A stretch of 64,000 nt of DNA from Anabaena cylindrica PCC 7122 (GCF_000317695.1 NC_019771.1:1988001-2052000), one strand, 5' to 3'. Counted from the first letter of the stretch, positions 18,564 to 27,995 are shown. Numbers and translations are program-made. Notes: generated from the sequence alone by a model not told the origin.

Positions 18564-18620
18564 CTATGATAATTCCCAAATCCTAATAGTACCGTCACCA
18601 TTAGATGCAAAATGTATAAA
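18564..18620 (-). pseudogene. WD40-repeat remnant
   Basis: The minus strand encodes FIHFASNGDGTIRIWELS followed by a stop. FASNGDGTIRIWEL is the diagnostic end of a WD40 blade. Nothing upstream extends it, so it is a short relic of a larger WD40 gene. Confidence 0.6.
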
Positions 18621-18801
18621 TTAGATTTTATTTGTTAATACATAGCTTAACAGTAGTATTATTACGATTATTACGTAATCAATAGCTATAAACAGGGTCT
18701 AGCATTGCTAAACCCTTACGAATATAGAGAATTTCTCTAATCAATCTTTGCCCTAATACCCCCCATCCGCTAAACTCAGAAGTGCTGCGTTAATCCTGAT
18801 C

Positions 18802-19986
18802 ATGTCCGACTCCCAAACCGTAAGTGCTGCTGTTGCGAAACTCTACGATACCTATCCATTCCCCCCAGAACCGATACTTGATGAACCACCCCCTGGTTAT
18901 AATTGGCGTTGGAATTGGTTAGCCGCTTACAACTTCTGCACGGGGAGAAAACCACAAAGGCAGGATATCCGCATTTTAGATGCTGGTTGTGGTTCAGGTG
19001 TGGGGACGGAATATTTAGTACATCTCAACCCCCACGCGCAGGTAGTCGGTATTGATTTAAGTGCTGGTACATTAGAAGTTGCTAAAAAACGCTGTCAAAG
19101 TTCTGGTGCTGACCGTGTAGAATTCCATCATCTGAGTTTGTATGATGTGGAACAGCTACCAGGAGAATTTGATTTAATTAATAGTGTCGGTGTATTACAT
19201 CACTTACCAGATCCGATTCGCGGTATCCAAGCTTTAGCGAAAAAACTCGCACCTGGTGGTTTGATGCACATTTTTGTGTATGGGGAATTGGGACGCTGGG
19301 AAATTCAACTCATGCAAAAAGCGATCGCACTCCTCCAAGGTAACAAAAAAGGCGACTACCGCGATGGAGTTCAAGTTGGAAGACAAATATTTGCTTCCCT
19401 ACCAGAAAATAATAGAATTGTTAAACGTGAAACAGAACGTTGGGCAATGGAAAATCAGCGGGATGAATGTTTTGCGGATATGTATGTACATCCCCAGGAA
19501 ACTGATTACAACATTGATACACTATTTAAATTAATTGATGCTTCCGGGTTAGAATTTGTGGGTTTCTCTAATCCTGGATTTTGGCAATTAGAAAAGCTTC
19601 TAGAAAAAGCACCAAATTTAATTGAACGAGCAGAAAAATTGAGCCAAAGAGAGCGTTATCGCCTGATAGAATTACTAAACCCAGAAGTCACCCATTACGA
19701 ATTTTTTCTCAGTCGTCCCCCCCTAAGCAAAACCGACTGGTCAGCAGATAACACATTATTAGCAGCAACCCCCGAACTTAACCCTTGCATAGATGGTTTC
19801 CCTAGTCAATGTTTATTTAATTATGATTACCAAATTGTTAACTTGTCACCAGCCGAGTTTGAATTTATGCAAAAATGTGATAGTCATGCCACAGTGGCTG
19901 ACATTTTAGCCCAAATCGAGCTAGACTTAAACGGAGTCAGACATCTCATCAAACAACAACTACTCTTACTAACCCCCGCTTCATGA
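18802..19986 (+). CDS. Class I SAM-dependent methyltransferase, 394 aa
   Basis: The methyltransferase domain (about residues 55-165) has motif I ILDAGCGSGVGTEYL, VVGIDLS for motif II and the post-motif FDLINSVGVLHHLPDP, typical of class I Rossmann enzymes. The N-terminal YDTYPFPPEP segment resembles small-molecule methyltransferases of cyanobacteria. The remaining about 200 residues form a family-specific C-terminal domain of unknown role. It lies upstream of atp1 with a 108-bp gap, so transcription with the atp genes is unlikely but not excluded. The substrate is unknown. Confidence 0.85.
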   Translation: MSDSQTVSAAVAKLYDTYPFPPEPILDEPPPGYNWRWNWLAAYNFCTGRKPQRQDIRILDAGCGSGVGTEYLVHLNPHAQVVGIDLSAGTLEVAKKRCQSSGADRVEFHHLSLYDVEQLPGEFDLINSVGVLHHLPDPIRGIQALAKKLAPGGLMHIFVYGELGRWEIQLMQKAIALLQGNKKGDYRDGVQVGRQIFASLPENNRIVKRETERWAMENQRDECFADMYVHPQETDYNIDTLFKLIDASGLEFVGFSNPGFWQLEKLLEKAPNLIERAEKLSQRERYRLIELLNPEVTHYEFFLSRPPLSKTDWSADNTLLAATPELNPCIDGFPSQCLFNYDYQIVNLSPAEFEFMQKCDSHATVADILAQIELDLNGVRHLIKQQLLLLTPAS

Positions 19987-20094
19987 AAGAAATCAGTAAT
20001 AAGTAATTCTGTTGCCAATGACCAATGCCAAGAAGTTAATTGTTTTTTCCTAAAGTATTGTTACCGGATCGTGATATGATTCAGCTGACTGAAT

Positions 20095-20649
20095 GTGCAG
20101 TCATCATATTCCGCTTTACTGGTTTCAAGTCCTGTGAGCTTGTCAGAAGAATCAATTGCACCGACTCCGACAACCCAACAAGATGCTCAACCTGGTTTTG
20201 AAAACACAGAACCAGTAGACTCTTCCATGCAAGACTTCTATCAACTCTATCAGGAGTTGTTAGTAATCACACTTGTTCTGACAGGGGTTATTTTCATCTC
20301 TGTATGGATTGCCTATTCAGTAAACATCGCCCTGAATTATTTATTAGGAGCGTGTGCAGGTGTGCTTTACTTGAGGATGTTGGCAAAAGATGTTGAGCGT
20401 TTGGGCAGAGAGAAACAATCACTGAGTAAAACTCGGTTAGCTTTATTAGTAGGAATGATTCTACTAGCCTCGCGGTTGGATCAACTGCAAATACTGCCCA
20501 TCTTTTTGGGATTTCTCACCTACAAAGCCACGCTCATCATCTACGTAGTTAGGGTGGCGTTTATCTCTGACTCACCCTCTGGGTTGGCAGCAGATCCTGG
20601 GGAAAACCCCCCCAAGACCGAGCTAAATCACCCTCTGGGTTCGCAGTAG
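20095..20649 (+). CDS. atp1: ATP synthase operon protein Atp1 (AtpI-like)
   Basis: First gene of the atp operon. It encodes a small membrane protein with about four hydrophobic segments (LLVITLVLTGVIFISVWIAY, YLLGACAGVLYLRM, LALLVGMILLASRL, LGFLTYKATLIIYVV), matching the Atp1/AtpI family that helps assemble the c ring. The start used is a GTG at 20095, giving VQSSYSALLV; the N-terminal 40 residues are variable and a later start cannot be excluded. It precedes the a-subunit gene by 108 bp. Confidence 0.85.
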   Translation: MQSSYSALLVSSPVSLSEESIAPTPTTQQDAQPGFENTEPVDSSMQDFYQLYQELLVITLVLTGVIFISVWIAYSVNIALNYLLGACAGVLYLRMLAKDVERLGREKQSLSKTRLALLVGMILLASRLDQLQILPIFLGFLTYKATLIIYVVRVAFISDSPSGLAADPGENPPKTELNHPLGSQ

Positions 20650-20757
20650 CTCCTGGGGGAAACCCCAAGACCGCACTGAATTACCAAAACTGCGGCAACC
20701 TTAACAAGGCTCCTCCTCTCCAGGTAATATTGGAGAAATGATTGAATTGGAAAGAAA

Positions 20758-21516
20758 ATGCTGAATTTTCTGAATTTCTACTCTGTTCCACTTGCCGAAT
20801 TGGAAGTGGGAAAACATCTGTACTGGCAAATAGGTAACTTAAAGCTACATGGCCAGGTGTTTCTCACTTCATGGTTTGTTATTGGTGTGCTAGTACTGGT
20901 TTCCGTCTTGGCAAGCAGTAACATCAAAAGAATTCCCAGTGGGCTACAGAACCTGATGGAGTATGCCCTGGAATTCATTCGAGATTTGGCTAAAAACCAG
21001 ATTGGCGAAAAAGAATATCGCCCTTGGGTGCCATTTGTCGGCACTTTGTTTTTGTTCATTTTTGTGTCAAATTGGTCAGGGGCGCTAGTTCCTTTTAAGC
21101 TAATTCATCTGCCAGAAGGTGAGCTAACCGCACCAACAAGCGACATCAACACAACGGTTGCCTTAGCTTTGTTGACATCCTTAGCGTATTTTTATGCTGG
21201 GTTCAGCAAAAAGGGTTTAGGGTATTTTGGCAACTACGTGCAACCAGTTTCGTTTATGTTGCCATTCAAAATTATTGAAGATTTCACCAAACCCCTGTCC
21301 CTAAGCTTCCGTTTATTCGGTAACATTTTAGCTGATGAACTGGTGGTAGGAGTGCTAGTGCTGCTAGTACCCTTGTTCGTACCTTTACCAGTAATGGCCT
21401 TGGGACTATTTACCAGCGCCATTCAAGCACTAATTTTTGCCACCTTAGCTGCTGCTTACATCGGTGAAGCGATGGAAGATCATCATGGTGGTGAAGAGCA
21501 TGAAGGACATCATTAA
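20758..21516 (+). CDS. atpI: ATP synthase F0 subunit a
   Basis: Subunit a (252 aa, also named atpB) forms the proton half-channels next to the c ring in the thylakoid membrane. Five or six membrane segments are visible; the essential arginine is in LSLSFRLFGNILADE near residue 185. The C-terminus is histidine/glutamate-rich (MEDHHGGEEHEGHH). Start ATG follows an aaagaaa ribosome-binding region. Confidence 0.96.
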   Translation: MLNFLNFYSVPLAELEVGKHLYWQIGNLKLHGQVFLTSWFVIGVLVLVSVLASSNIKRIPSGLQNLMEYALEFIRDLAKNQIGEKEYRPWVPFVGTLFLFIFVSNWSGALVPFKLIHLPEGELTAPTSDINTTVALALLTSLAYFYAGFSKKGLGYFGNYVQPVSFMLPFKIIEDFTKPLSLSFRLFGNILADELVVGVLVLLVPLFVPLPVMALGLFTSAIQALIFATLAAAYIGEAMEDHHGGEEHEGHH

Positions 21517-21533
21517 GTCCTTCAGAAAATAGT

Positions 21534-21640
21534 CACGTTCAGGTGACAGTTGACAGAAAACTAGTGACAGTTGACAGAAAATAGTCAACAGTGAACAGTA
21601 AACGGTCAACAGTCAACCCGAAACTGACAAACGACAACTA
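21534..21640. repeat. STRR-type short repeats between a and c subunit genes
   Basis: Tandem degenerate units of the type gtgacagttgacagaaa and gtcaacagt fill the spacer between the ATP synthase a and c subunit genes. Such short tandemly repeated sequences are common in heterocystous cyanobacteria. Confidence 0.7.
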
Positions 21641-21679
21641 CAAGACCCATTCGACTCAGTAAAGAAAGGAAAAAATATC

Positions 21680-21925
21680 ATGGATCCATTAGTTTCTGCT
21701 GCTTCCGTTTTAGCTGCTGCTCTTGCTGTTGGTTTGGCTGCAATCGGCCCTGGTATTGGTCAAGGTAACGCAGCAGGACAAGCTGTTGAAGGTATTGCTC
21801 GTCAGCCAGAAGCTGAAGGCAAAATTCGCGGTACATTGCTGTTGAGCTTGGCATTCATGGAAGCGTTAACCATCTATGGTCTAGTAGTTGCTCTAGTACT
21901 ACTGTTTGCTAACCCCTTCGCATAA
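21680..21925 (+). CDS. atpH: ATP synthase F0 subunit c
   Basis: The 81-residue proteolipid (also named atpE) has two transmembrane helices. The first contains the [14 protein letters not shown] glycine motif, and Glu61 ([11 protein letters not shown]) is the proton-carrying residue. Multiple copies form the rotating c ring. A aaagaaaggaaaa ribosome-binding region precedes the ATG. Confidence 0.98.
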
Positions 21926-21929
21926 TCAG

Positions 21930-22050
21930 TCATGAGTGCTGAGTAACGAGTGCTGAGTAAAAACAAGTTAAGAGTTGGGAGTTTAACAAAGATAACTCAA
22001 AACTAGTAACTCAGGACTCAGTACTCAGTACTCAGGACTCAGCACTAAAA
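21930..22050. repeat. STRR-type short repeats between c and b' genes
   Basis: Repeats of gtgctgagtaa and actcagtactcag occupy this spacer. They can pair in inverse orientation (agtgctgagt with actcagcact) and may shape mRNA stability between the abundant c-subunit message and the rest of the operon; this role is inference. Confidence 0.65.
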
Positions 22051-22072
22051 TAGTAGATAGGAATAAGCAAAC

Positions 22073-22564
22073 ATGACACACTGGATCACCTTATTGGCTG
22101 TAGAAGAAGTTGCCAAAGAAGGGGGTTTGTTTGATCTAGATGCTACCCTGCCTTTGATGGCAATCCAGTTTCTAATCTTAGCCCTAATATTGAACGCAAC
22201 TCTTTACAAGCCCTTGGGAAATGCCATTGATGGACGGAATGAATACATCCGTAGCAATCAATTAGAAGCCCAAGAACGTTTGTCGAAAACAGAAAAATTG
22301 GCACAGCAATATGAGCAGGATCTAGCAGGAGCTAGACGGCAAGCACAAACAATAGTTGCTGAAGCTCAAGCCGAAGCTCAAAAAATCGCTGGTCAGAAAA
22401 TGGCCGCAGCGCAACAGGAAGCCCAGGCACAACGAGAACAAGCCGCTGGAGAAATTGAGCAGCAAAAACAACAAGCTTTAGCTTCCTTGGAAACACAAGT
22501 TGATGCTCTCAGTCGCCAAATGCTAGAAAAGCTTTTAGGAGCCGATTTAGTTAACCAGCGCTAA
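22073..22564 (+). CDS. atpG: ATP synthase F0 subunit b'
   Basis: One of two b-type stator subunits found in photosynthetic bacteria. This 163-residue protein has an N-terminal membrane helix (LMAIQFLILALILNATLY) followed by a long charged coiled coil rich in Ala, Gln and Glu. The b' form ends without the extension seen in b. It lies upstream of atpF with a 111-bp spacer carrying ttagtcattagtc-type repeats. Confidence 0.95.
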   Translation: MTHWITLLAVEEVAKEGGLFDLDATLPLMAIQFLILALILNATLYKPLGNAIDGRNEYIRSNQLEAQERLSKTEKLAQQYEQDLAGARRQAQTIVAEAQAEAQKIAGQKMAAAQQEAQAQREQAAGEIEQQKQQALASLETQVDALSRQMLEKLLGADLVNQR

Positions 22565-22675
22565 CTCACAAAATAGTTATTGGTCATTAGTCATTAGTCA
22601 TTAGTCGTTAAGTAAGACAACTGATAACTGACAACTGACAAAAATTTTTGGCAGCGCAGTTGTGGATAGAAAATC

Positions 22676-23227
22676 ATGGGGACTTTTTTACTGTTGATGG
22701 CCGAATCTAGCGCCATCGGAGGTGAATTGGCAGAAGGAGGGTTTAGTCTAAACACAAATATTTTAGACACTAACCTGATTAACCTGGCCATTATTATTAC
22801 TGTGCTGTTTGTCTTTGGGCGGAAAGTTGTAGGTAATATCCTCAAAACTCGTCGAGACAATATTGAAACAGCAATTAAGAGTGCAGAGCAAAGAGCTAAG
22901 GATGCAGCCGAAAAACTTAAAGAGGCGCAGCAAAACCTAGATCGAGCTACCGCAGAAGCTGAAAGAATTAAAAAATCAGCCCAAGAAAATGCCCAAGCTG
23001 CTAAAGAAGCTATCTTGGCACAAGCTGCTATAGATATTGACCGTATGCAGGAAGCAGGGGCGGCTGACTTGAGTGCAGAACTAGATAGAGCGATCGCTCA
23101 ATTACGTCAAAAAGTAGTTGCTCAAGCACTGCAAAAAGTCGAAGCCCAACTAAAGAGCGGAATTGCTGACGATGCTCAACAAGTTTTAATTGAACGCAGC
23201 ATCGCACAATTGGGAGGAAATGTATGA
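22676..23227 (+). CDS. atpF: ATP synthase F0 subunit b
   Basis: The 183-residue b subunit forms the second stator helix. It has one membrane span (LINLAIIITVLFVFGRKVV) followed by a long helical region (EQRAKDAAEKLKEAQQNLDRA). Its TGA overlaps the delta-subunit ATG by 4 bases (ATGA), so the two genes are translationally coupled. Confidence 0.96.
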   Translation: MGTFLLLMAESSAIGGELAEGGFSLNTNILDTNLINLAIIITVLFVFGRKVVGNILKTRRDNIETAIKSAEQRAKDAAEKLKEAQQNLDRATAEAERIKKSAQENAQAAKEAILAQAAIDIDRMQEAGAADLSAELDRAIAQLRQKVVAQALQKVEAQLKSGIADDAQQVLIERSIAQLGGNV

Positions 23228-23778
23228 GAAGTAATGCAGCAACAGCCGAAATAGCCCAGCCCTACGCCCAGGCACTGTTGTCGCTAGCGCAATCCAAAAA
23301 CTTAACAGAAGATTTTGGTACAGATGCGCGTACTTTCCTCGGCTTATTGGCAGGCAGCAAAGAGCTAGAAAGCTATTTGAGCAACCCCTTTACTCAGGCT
23401 GAAAACAAGAAGAATCTGCTCAAACAAGTACTTGGGGAAGGCGTTAGCCCTTACCTACGTAATTTTTTGTTGCTGTTAGTTGACAGACGACGTATTTCTT
23501 GCTTGGAAGCAATTTTGCAGCAGTATTTGGTACTGTTGCGCCAGCTAAATCAAACTGTATTAGCAGAAGTTACTTCTGCGGTAGCTTTGACAGAAGCTCA
23601 ACAGCAAGCAATTACAGAAAAAGTAATCGCTATCACCAATGCTCGCCAGGTAGAACTGGAAACCAAGATAGATAACGAGTTGATTGGTGGTGTGATTATC
23701 AAAGTGGGTTCTCAGGTAATTGATGCTAGTTTGCGCGGTCAACTACGTCGCCTTTCCCTAAGCTTAAACAGTAACTAA
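23224..23778 (+). CDS. atpD: ATP synthase F1 subunit delta
   Basis: The 184-residue delta subunit (atpH in other nomenclature) links the top of the alpha/beta hexamer to the b/b' stator. The N-terminal helical bundle (YAQALLSLAQSKNLTEDF) and C-terminal IDNELIGGVIIKVGSQVIDASLRGQLRRL are family landmarks. It overlaps atpF by 4 bases. Confidence 0.96.
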   Translation: MRSNAATAEIAQPYAQALLSLAQSKNLTEDFGTDARTFLGLLAGSKELESYLSNPFTQAENKKNLLKQVLGEGVSPYLRNFLLLLVDRRRISCLEAILQQYLVLLRQLNQTVLAEVTSAVALTEAQQQAITEKVIAITNARQVELETKIDNELIGGVIIKVGSQVIDASLRGQLRRLSLSLNSN

Positions 23779-23861
23779 ATTGGGGACTGGGTAAGATTTT
23801 ACCAATCACCAATCACCATTAACTTCTTCCGTCTCGAAAGAAAACTAAAAGCACAGACATA

Positions 23862-25382
23862 ATGAGCATTTCCATTAGACCTGACGAAATCAGTAACATT
23901 ATCCAACAACAAATCGAGCAATACGACCAAGAGGTTAAAGTTGCTAACGTTGGTACTGTTCTCCAAGTTGGTGACGGTATTGCCCGTATCTATGGCTTGG
24001 AAAAAGCTATGGCTGGGGAACTATTAGAATTTGAAGATGGCACAATTGGTATCGCCCAAAACTTAGAAGAAGATAACGTTGGTGCGGTATTAATGGGTGA
24101 AGGCCGGGAAATTCAAGAAGGTAGCTCTGTAACTGCTACTGGTAGAATTGCTCAGGTTCCTGTAGGTGAAGCCTTAGTTGGTCGCGTTGTCGATGCTTTG
24201 GGTCGCCCCATTGATGGTAAAGGTGATTTAAAAACCTCTGAAACCCGTTTGATTGAATCCCCAGCACCTGGGATTATTGCCCGGAAGTCTGTACACGAAC
24301 CAATGCAAACCGGGATCACCGCTATTGACTCGATGATTCCCATCGGTCGTGGTCAACGGGAATTGATCATTGGTGACCGTCAAACTGGTAAAACAGCGAT
24401 CGCTATTGACACCATCATCAACCAAAAAGGTGAAGATGTCGTTTGCGTTTATGTTGCCATCGGTCAAAAAGCTTCCACCGTTGCTAACGTAGTTCAAACA
24501 TTACAACAAAAAGGCGCAATGGACTACACCGTAGTTGTAGCCGCTAACGCCAGTGACCCAGCCACCTTACAATACCTTGCTCCCTACACAGGCGCAACAA
24601 TTGCTGAGTACTTTATGTACAAAGGCAAAGCAACCTTAGTAATTTACGATGACCTTTCTAAGCAAGCCCAGGCTTATCGCCAAATGTCCTTGCTACTACG
24701 TCGTCCACCAGGACGGGAAGCATATCCCGGAGACGTATTCTACATCCACTCTCGCTTGTTAGAACGTGCCGCTAAATTGAGCGATGAATTGGGTAAAGGC
24801 AGCATGACCGCCTTACCAATTATCGAAACCCAAGCAGGTGACGTATCCGCATACATTCCTACCAACGTAATTTCTATCACCGACGGTCAGATTTTCTTGT
24901 CTTCTGACTTGTTCAACTCTGGTATCCGTCCCGCTGTAAACCCCGGTATTTCAGTATCCCGTGTAGGTTCTGCGGCACAAACCAAGGCAATGAAAAAAGT
25001 TGCCGGTAAGATTAAGTTGGAATTAGCGCAGTTTGATGACTTGCAAGCTTTCGCACAATTTGCTTCTGACTTAGATAAAGCCACCCAAGATCAATTAGCA
25101 CGCGGTGTCCGCTTACGGGAACTTCTCAAGCAGCCCCAAAACGACCCACTTTCTGTAGCAGAACAAGTAGCAATTCTTTACGCTGGTATTAATGGTTATT
25201 TGGATGACATTGCTGTTAACAAAGTAACCGTTTTTGCTAAAGGTTTACGTGATTATTTGAAGACAGTGAACACTGCATATTTCCAAGCAGTACAAAGCAA
25301 GAAAGTACTAGGTGACGAAGAAGAAACAGCCTTGAAGGCAGCGTTAACCGAGTTCAAGAAGACCTTCCAAGCAGCAGCGTAA
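23862..25382 (+). CDS. atpA: ATP synthase F1 subunit alpha
   Basis: A 506-residue alpha subunit with a P-loop GDRQTGKT near residue 169 and the family motif PAVNPGISVSRVGSAAQ near residue 364. It alternates with beta in the catalytic hexamer and binds non-exchanging nucleotide. The beta and epsilon genes are not here; in cyanobacteria they normally form a separate operon. Confidence 0.98.
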   Translation: MSISIRPDEISNIIQQQIEQYDQEVKVANVGTVLQVGDGIARIYGLEKAMAGELLEFEDGTIGIAQNLEEDNVGAVLMGEGREIQEGSSVTATGRIAQVPVGEALVGRVVDALGRPIDGKGDLKTSETRLIESPAPGIIARKSVHEPMQTGITAIDSMIPIGRGQRELIIGDRQTGKTAIAIDTIINQKGEDVVCVYVAIGQKASTVANVVQTLQQKGAMDYTVVVAANASDPATLQYLAPYTGATIAEYFMYKGKATLVIYDDLSKQAQAYRQMSLLLRRPPGREAYPGDVFYIHSRLLERAAKLSDELGKGSMTALPIIETQAGDVSAYIPTNVISITDGQIFLSSDLFNSGIRPAVNPGISVSRVGSAAQTKAMKKVAGKIKLELAQFDDLQAFAQFASDLDKATQDQLARGVRLRELLKQPQNDPLSVAEQVAILYAGINGYLDDIAVNKVTVFAKGLRDYLKTVNTAYFQAVQSKKVLGDEEETALKAALTEFKKTFQAAA

Positions 25383-25385
25383 TCA

Positions 25386-25445
25386 AGGAGTCAGGAGTCA
25401 GGAGTCAGAAGTAAGACTATTCCTGCCTTCTGAATCCTGAGTTCT
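25386..25445. repeat. STRR repeat between atpA and gamma gene
   Basis: Tandem copies of the heptamer ggagtca lie directly after the atpA stop, followed by related inverted units (tcctgagttctcaattctga). Similar units appear at 34862-34890 and 61946-61980. Confidence 0.75.
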
Positions 25446-25470
25446 CAATTCTGAATTCTTGTAGAATATT

Positions 25471-26418
25471 ATGGCTAATCTCAAAGCAATACGCGATCGC
25501 ATTCAGTCGGTCAAAAACACCAAAAAAATCACAGAAGCCATGCGGCTGGTTGCTGCGGCTAGAGTACGTCGCGCCCAAGAACAGGTAATTGCTACCCGTC
25601 CCTTTGCTGACCGCTTGGCTCAAGTCTTATTTGGCTTACAAACCCGTCTACGGTTTGAAGATGTAGATCTACCACTACTGAAAAAACGCGAAGTTAAATC
25701 AGTCGGTTTGTTGGTTATTACTGGCGACCGTGGTTTGTGCGGTGGTTACAATAGTAATGTTATCCGCAGGGCAGAAAATCGCGCCAAGGAACTGAAGGCA
25801 GAAGGTGTAGACTACAGATTTGTAACTGTTGGACGCAAAGCCACTCAATACTTCCAACGTCGCAATCAGCCTATTGATGGTACCTACAGCGGTTTAGAAC
25901 AAATTCCCACCGCAGCAGAAGCTACCAATATTGCAGACGAACTACTTTCTTTGTTTCTCTCAGAAAAAGTAGACAGAATTGAGCTAGTTTATACCAAATT
26001 TGTATCTTTGGTTAGCTCTCGTCCCGTCGTGCAAACCTTACTCCCTTTTGATACCCAAGGTTTAGAAGCAGCAGATGACGAAATCTTCCGCTTAACTACC
26101 CGTGGTGGTCAATTCCAAGTAGAACGGGAGAAAATGGTCAGCCAAGCCCGTGTTTTGCCTCGTGATATGATTTTCGAGCAAGACCCTGTACAAATTCTTG
26201 ATTCTTTGTTGCCATTGTATCTGAGTAATCAGTTATTGCGATCGCTCCAAGAATCAGCAGCTAGTGAATTAGCAGCACGGATGACAGCAATGAGTAACGC
26301 CAGTGAAAACGCCGGTGAATTAATCAAAAGCTTGTCATTGTCTTACAACAAAGCCCGTCAAGCAGCCATTACCCAGGAACTCCTAGAAGTTGTGGGTGGT
26401 GCAGAGGCTTTAACTTAA
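25471..26418 (+). CDS. atpC: ATP synthase F1 subunit gamma
   Basis: The 315-residue gamma subunit is the rotating shaft. The N-terminal helix MANLKAIRDRIQSVKNTKKITEAM and C-terminal RMTAMSNASENAGELIKSLSLSYNKARQAAITQE are conserved. The insertion around residues 195-235 (PFDTQGLEAADDEIFRLTTRGGQF) is the extra segment typical of cyanobacterial and chloroplast gamma, but without the regulatory cysteine pair of plants. It is the last gene of the operon. Confidence 0.96.
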   Translation: MANLKAIRDRIQSVKNTKKITEAMRLVAAARVRRAQEQVIATRPFADRLAQVLFGLQTRLRFEDVDLPLLKKREVKSVGLLVITGDRGLCGGYNSNVIRRAENRAKELKAEGVDYRFVTVGRKATQYFQRRNQPIDGTYSGLEQIPTAAEATNIADELLSLFLSEKVDRIELVYTKFVSLVSSRPVVQTLLPFDTQGLEAADDEIFRLTTRGGQFQVEREKMVSQARVLPRDMIFEQDPVQILDSLLPLYLSNQLLRSLQESAASELAARMTAMSNASENAGELIKSLSLSYNKARQAAITQELLEVVGGAEALT

Positions 26419-26604
26419 TTTGGTAATAGGTGATTGGTAATGGGTAATTGTTAAATGAACCAGAGCCAATCATCAATTATTATCAGTTATTAATAATAAT
26501 TAAATTTAAATTTATGCTCTATCTTTAACAACAAATTTAATAATTATGGAACAATTTATGAATGCAAATATTATCTAATTTTATCATAATTTCCCTCAAC
26601 TCAA

Positions 26605-27027
26605 TTAACTGATAGTAAACCAATTTTCAATTACCAGATCCTCAAAATCATGAAAATCTGCCACATTATTTGTTACTAAGATCAAGTCGTTGCAGAAGGC
26701 AATACTCGCAATTTGTCCATCAATAAAAGCAGGTGTTTTACCAATTTTTGATAATCTATCCCTTTCCTGCGCGTGCCATTTTGCAGCATTGAGATCATAA
26801 TCCAACACAGGCAAATCTAATACAGAATCTTGAATGTATTTCCATAAAGAATCCTTGCGTTTAGAAAGTGGTAAACGCCAACAGCCATAAAGGATTTCAT
26901 GAACAACAAGACTTGCTACTGCTACTTCTGAACGATAGCGATTTAATTGATCTAAAACCTGAGTATTGGGAATTGGCCGACTCGGTTCTGAGATAATATT
27001 AGAGTCTAGTAAAAAGCGAACTGTCAT
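26605..27027 (-). CDS. VapC-type PIN-domain toxin
   Basis: A 140-residue PIN ribonuclease. The catalytic acidic residues sit in FLLDSNIISEP, VVHEILYG, AFIDGQIASIA and TNNVADF. Such toxins cleave tRNA or rRNA when their antitoxin is degraded. It overlaps the upstream antitoxin gene by 4 bases, showing translational coupling. The PIN fold appears complete, so it is probably active. Confidence 0.9.
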   Translation of the reverse strand: MTVRFLLDSNIISEPSRPIPNTQVLDQLNRYRSEVAVASLVVHEILYGCWRLPLSKRKDSLWKYIQDSVLDLPVLDYDLNAAKWHAQERDRLSKIGKTPAFIDGQIASIAFCNDLILVTNNVADFHDFEDLVIENWFTIS

Positions 27028-27281
27028 AAATCAATCTCGCGTCCTGGACTACGATCTCTAAGATTTGCAAAATCTTCATCTGTAAATTCAATACCTTCTC
27101 TTTCAATTGTTTCTCTAAACCTTAAAACCCCTTGCCAAAAACTATCTCCCTTATTCTGTAACGGTTTTTCTTCTACTTGTTCCTTTATTTTTGACAACTG
27201 AGACTCAAGTACATTAAGCAGAGAAGTTTTATCTTCTACAGATAAATCATCCAGAGATTTAATAATTTCTTGTAATGTCAT
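27024..27281 (-). CDS. Antitoxin of the first VapBC-type pair
   Basis: An 85-residue acidic protein starting MTLQEIIKSLDDLSVEDKTSLLNVLESQL, a short helical module common in cyanobacterial antitoxins, with a C-terminal tail (FWQGVLRFRETIEREGIEFTDEDFANLRDRSPGREIDL) that probably wraps the toxin. It is encoded just upstream of the PIN toxin with a 4-base overlap. The N-terminal DNA-binding fold is not one that can be named with certainty. Confidence 0.82.
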   Translation of the reverse strand: MTLQEIIKSLDDLSVEDKTSLLNVLESQLSKIKEQVEEKPLQNKGDSFWQGVLRFRETIEREGIEFTDEDFANLRDRSPGREIDL

Positions 27282-27331
27282 TTTCCACCCTCATCAATAA
27301 TAATAAATACTTTTATTATTAACTGAATTAA

Positions 27332-27721
27332 TTACCAAATTATTTGGATATTAAACAAGTTAATTTTGGAATCACAAGTTACCAAAGGTAAATTCAAATA
27401 AAAGGCCGTAGCAGTAATAATCCGATCTACCATTTCTGGAACAATATTCCTGGGAATTTGTGTAATTGTTTGAGCAACTTCTAAATTTAGGGCGATTACA
27501 GACCATCCAGTATTACTATTTGCTAAAATTTCAATTAATTTTTGTAATGCTGTTTCTGGTATTTTGCCTTTTTCCTGTAAGTAAATAATTTCAATAATCG
27601 AAATAGAAGGTATATAAATTGAATCTGCTTGATCAATTGCTGTTAATGCTGCATTTGATAATTTTGGAGATTTTAGAAAATACCAAATAATAGCATGAGT
27701 ATCTAATACAATAGCTTTCAT
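27332..27721 (-). CDS. PIN-domain toxin of a second pair
   Basis: A 129-residue PIN protein with AIVLDTHAIIWYF at the start, SIIEIIYL, MVDRIITATAFYLNLPLVTCDSKI; the four acidic positions are present. It resembles the type II toxins paired with DUF2281-like antitoxins and overlaps the upstream antitoxin by 4 bases. Probably active ribonuclease. Confidence 0.9.
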   Translation of the reverse strand: MKAIVLDTHAIIWYFLKSPKLSNAALTAIDQADSIYIPSISIIEIIYLQEKGKIPETALQKLIEILANSNTGWSVIALNLEVAQTITQIPRNIVPEMVDRIITATAFYLNLPLVTCDSKINLFNIQIIW

Positions 27722-27945
27722 AATTCAATATCCCTGGGAAATTTAGCCCACATTTCTTGGCGAATTTCTGTAATATCTTGTTCTGTAATATTTATATCCA
27801 AGTCACTCCATAACCCGTAAAAACTAGGACGTGGGTTTTTTGGTGGTAATTTATGTTTGAGAAATTGAATAAAATCTAAAACTTCTTGTTGTTTATCGGT
27901 TGGTAATTCTCGCAGGTTTTCTAAAACTGCTTGTTCAATGGTCAT
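27718..27945 (-). CDS. DUF2281-like antitoxin
   Basis: The 75-residue product begins MTIEQAVLENLRELPTDKQQEVLDFIQFLKHKL, the DUF2281-type helical module, followed by SFYGLWSDLDINITEQDITEIRQEMW, a typical toxin-binding tail. It directly precedes the PIN toxin (overlap 4 bases). Confidence 0.85.
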   Translation of the reverse strand: MTIEQAVLENLRELPTDKQQEVLDFIQFLKHKLPPKNPRPSFYGLWSDLDINITEQDITEIRQEMWAKFPRDIEL

Positions 27946-27995
27946 AGTTTCACCTCTACTACTAGGCTATGATTCTATTATAAATGACATCAGCA

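Noticed and set aside
20095..26418. ATP synthase operon lacks beta and epsilon genes
   Set aside because: This split is normal for cyanobacteria, where beta and epsilon form a separate operon.
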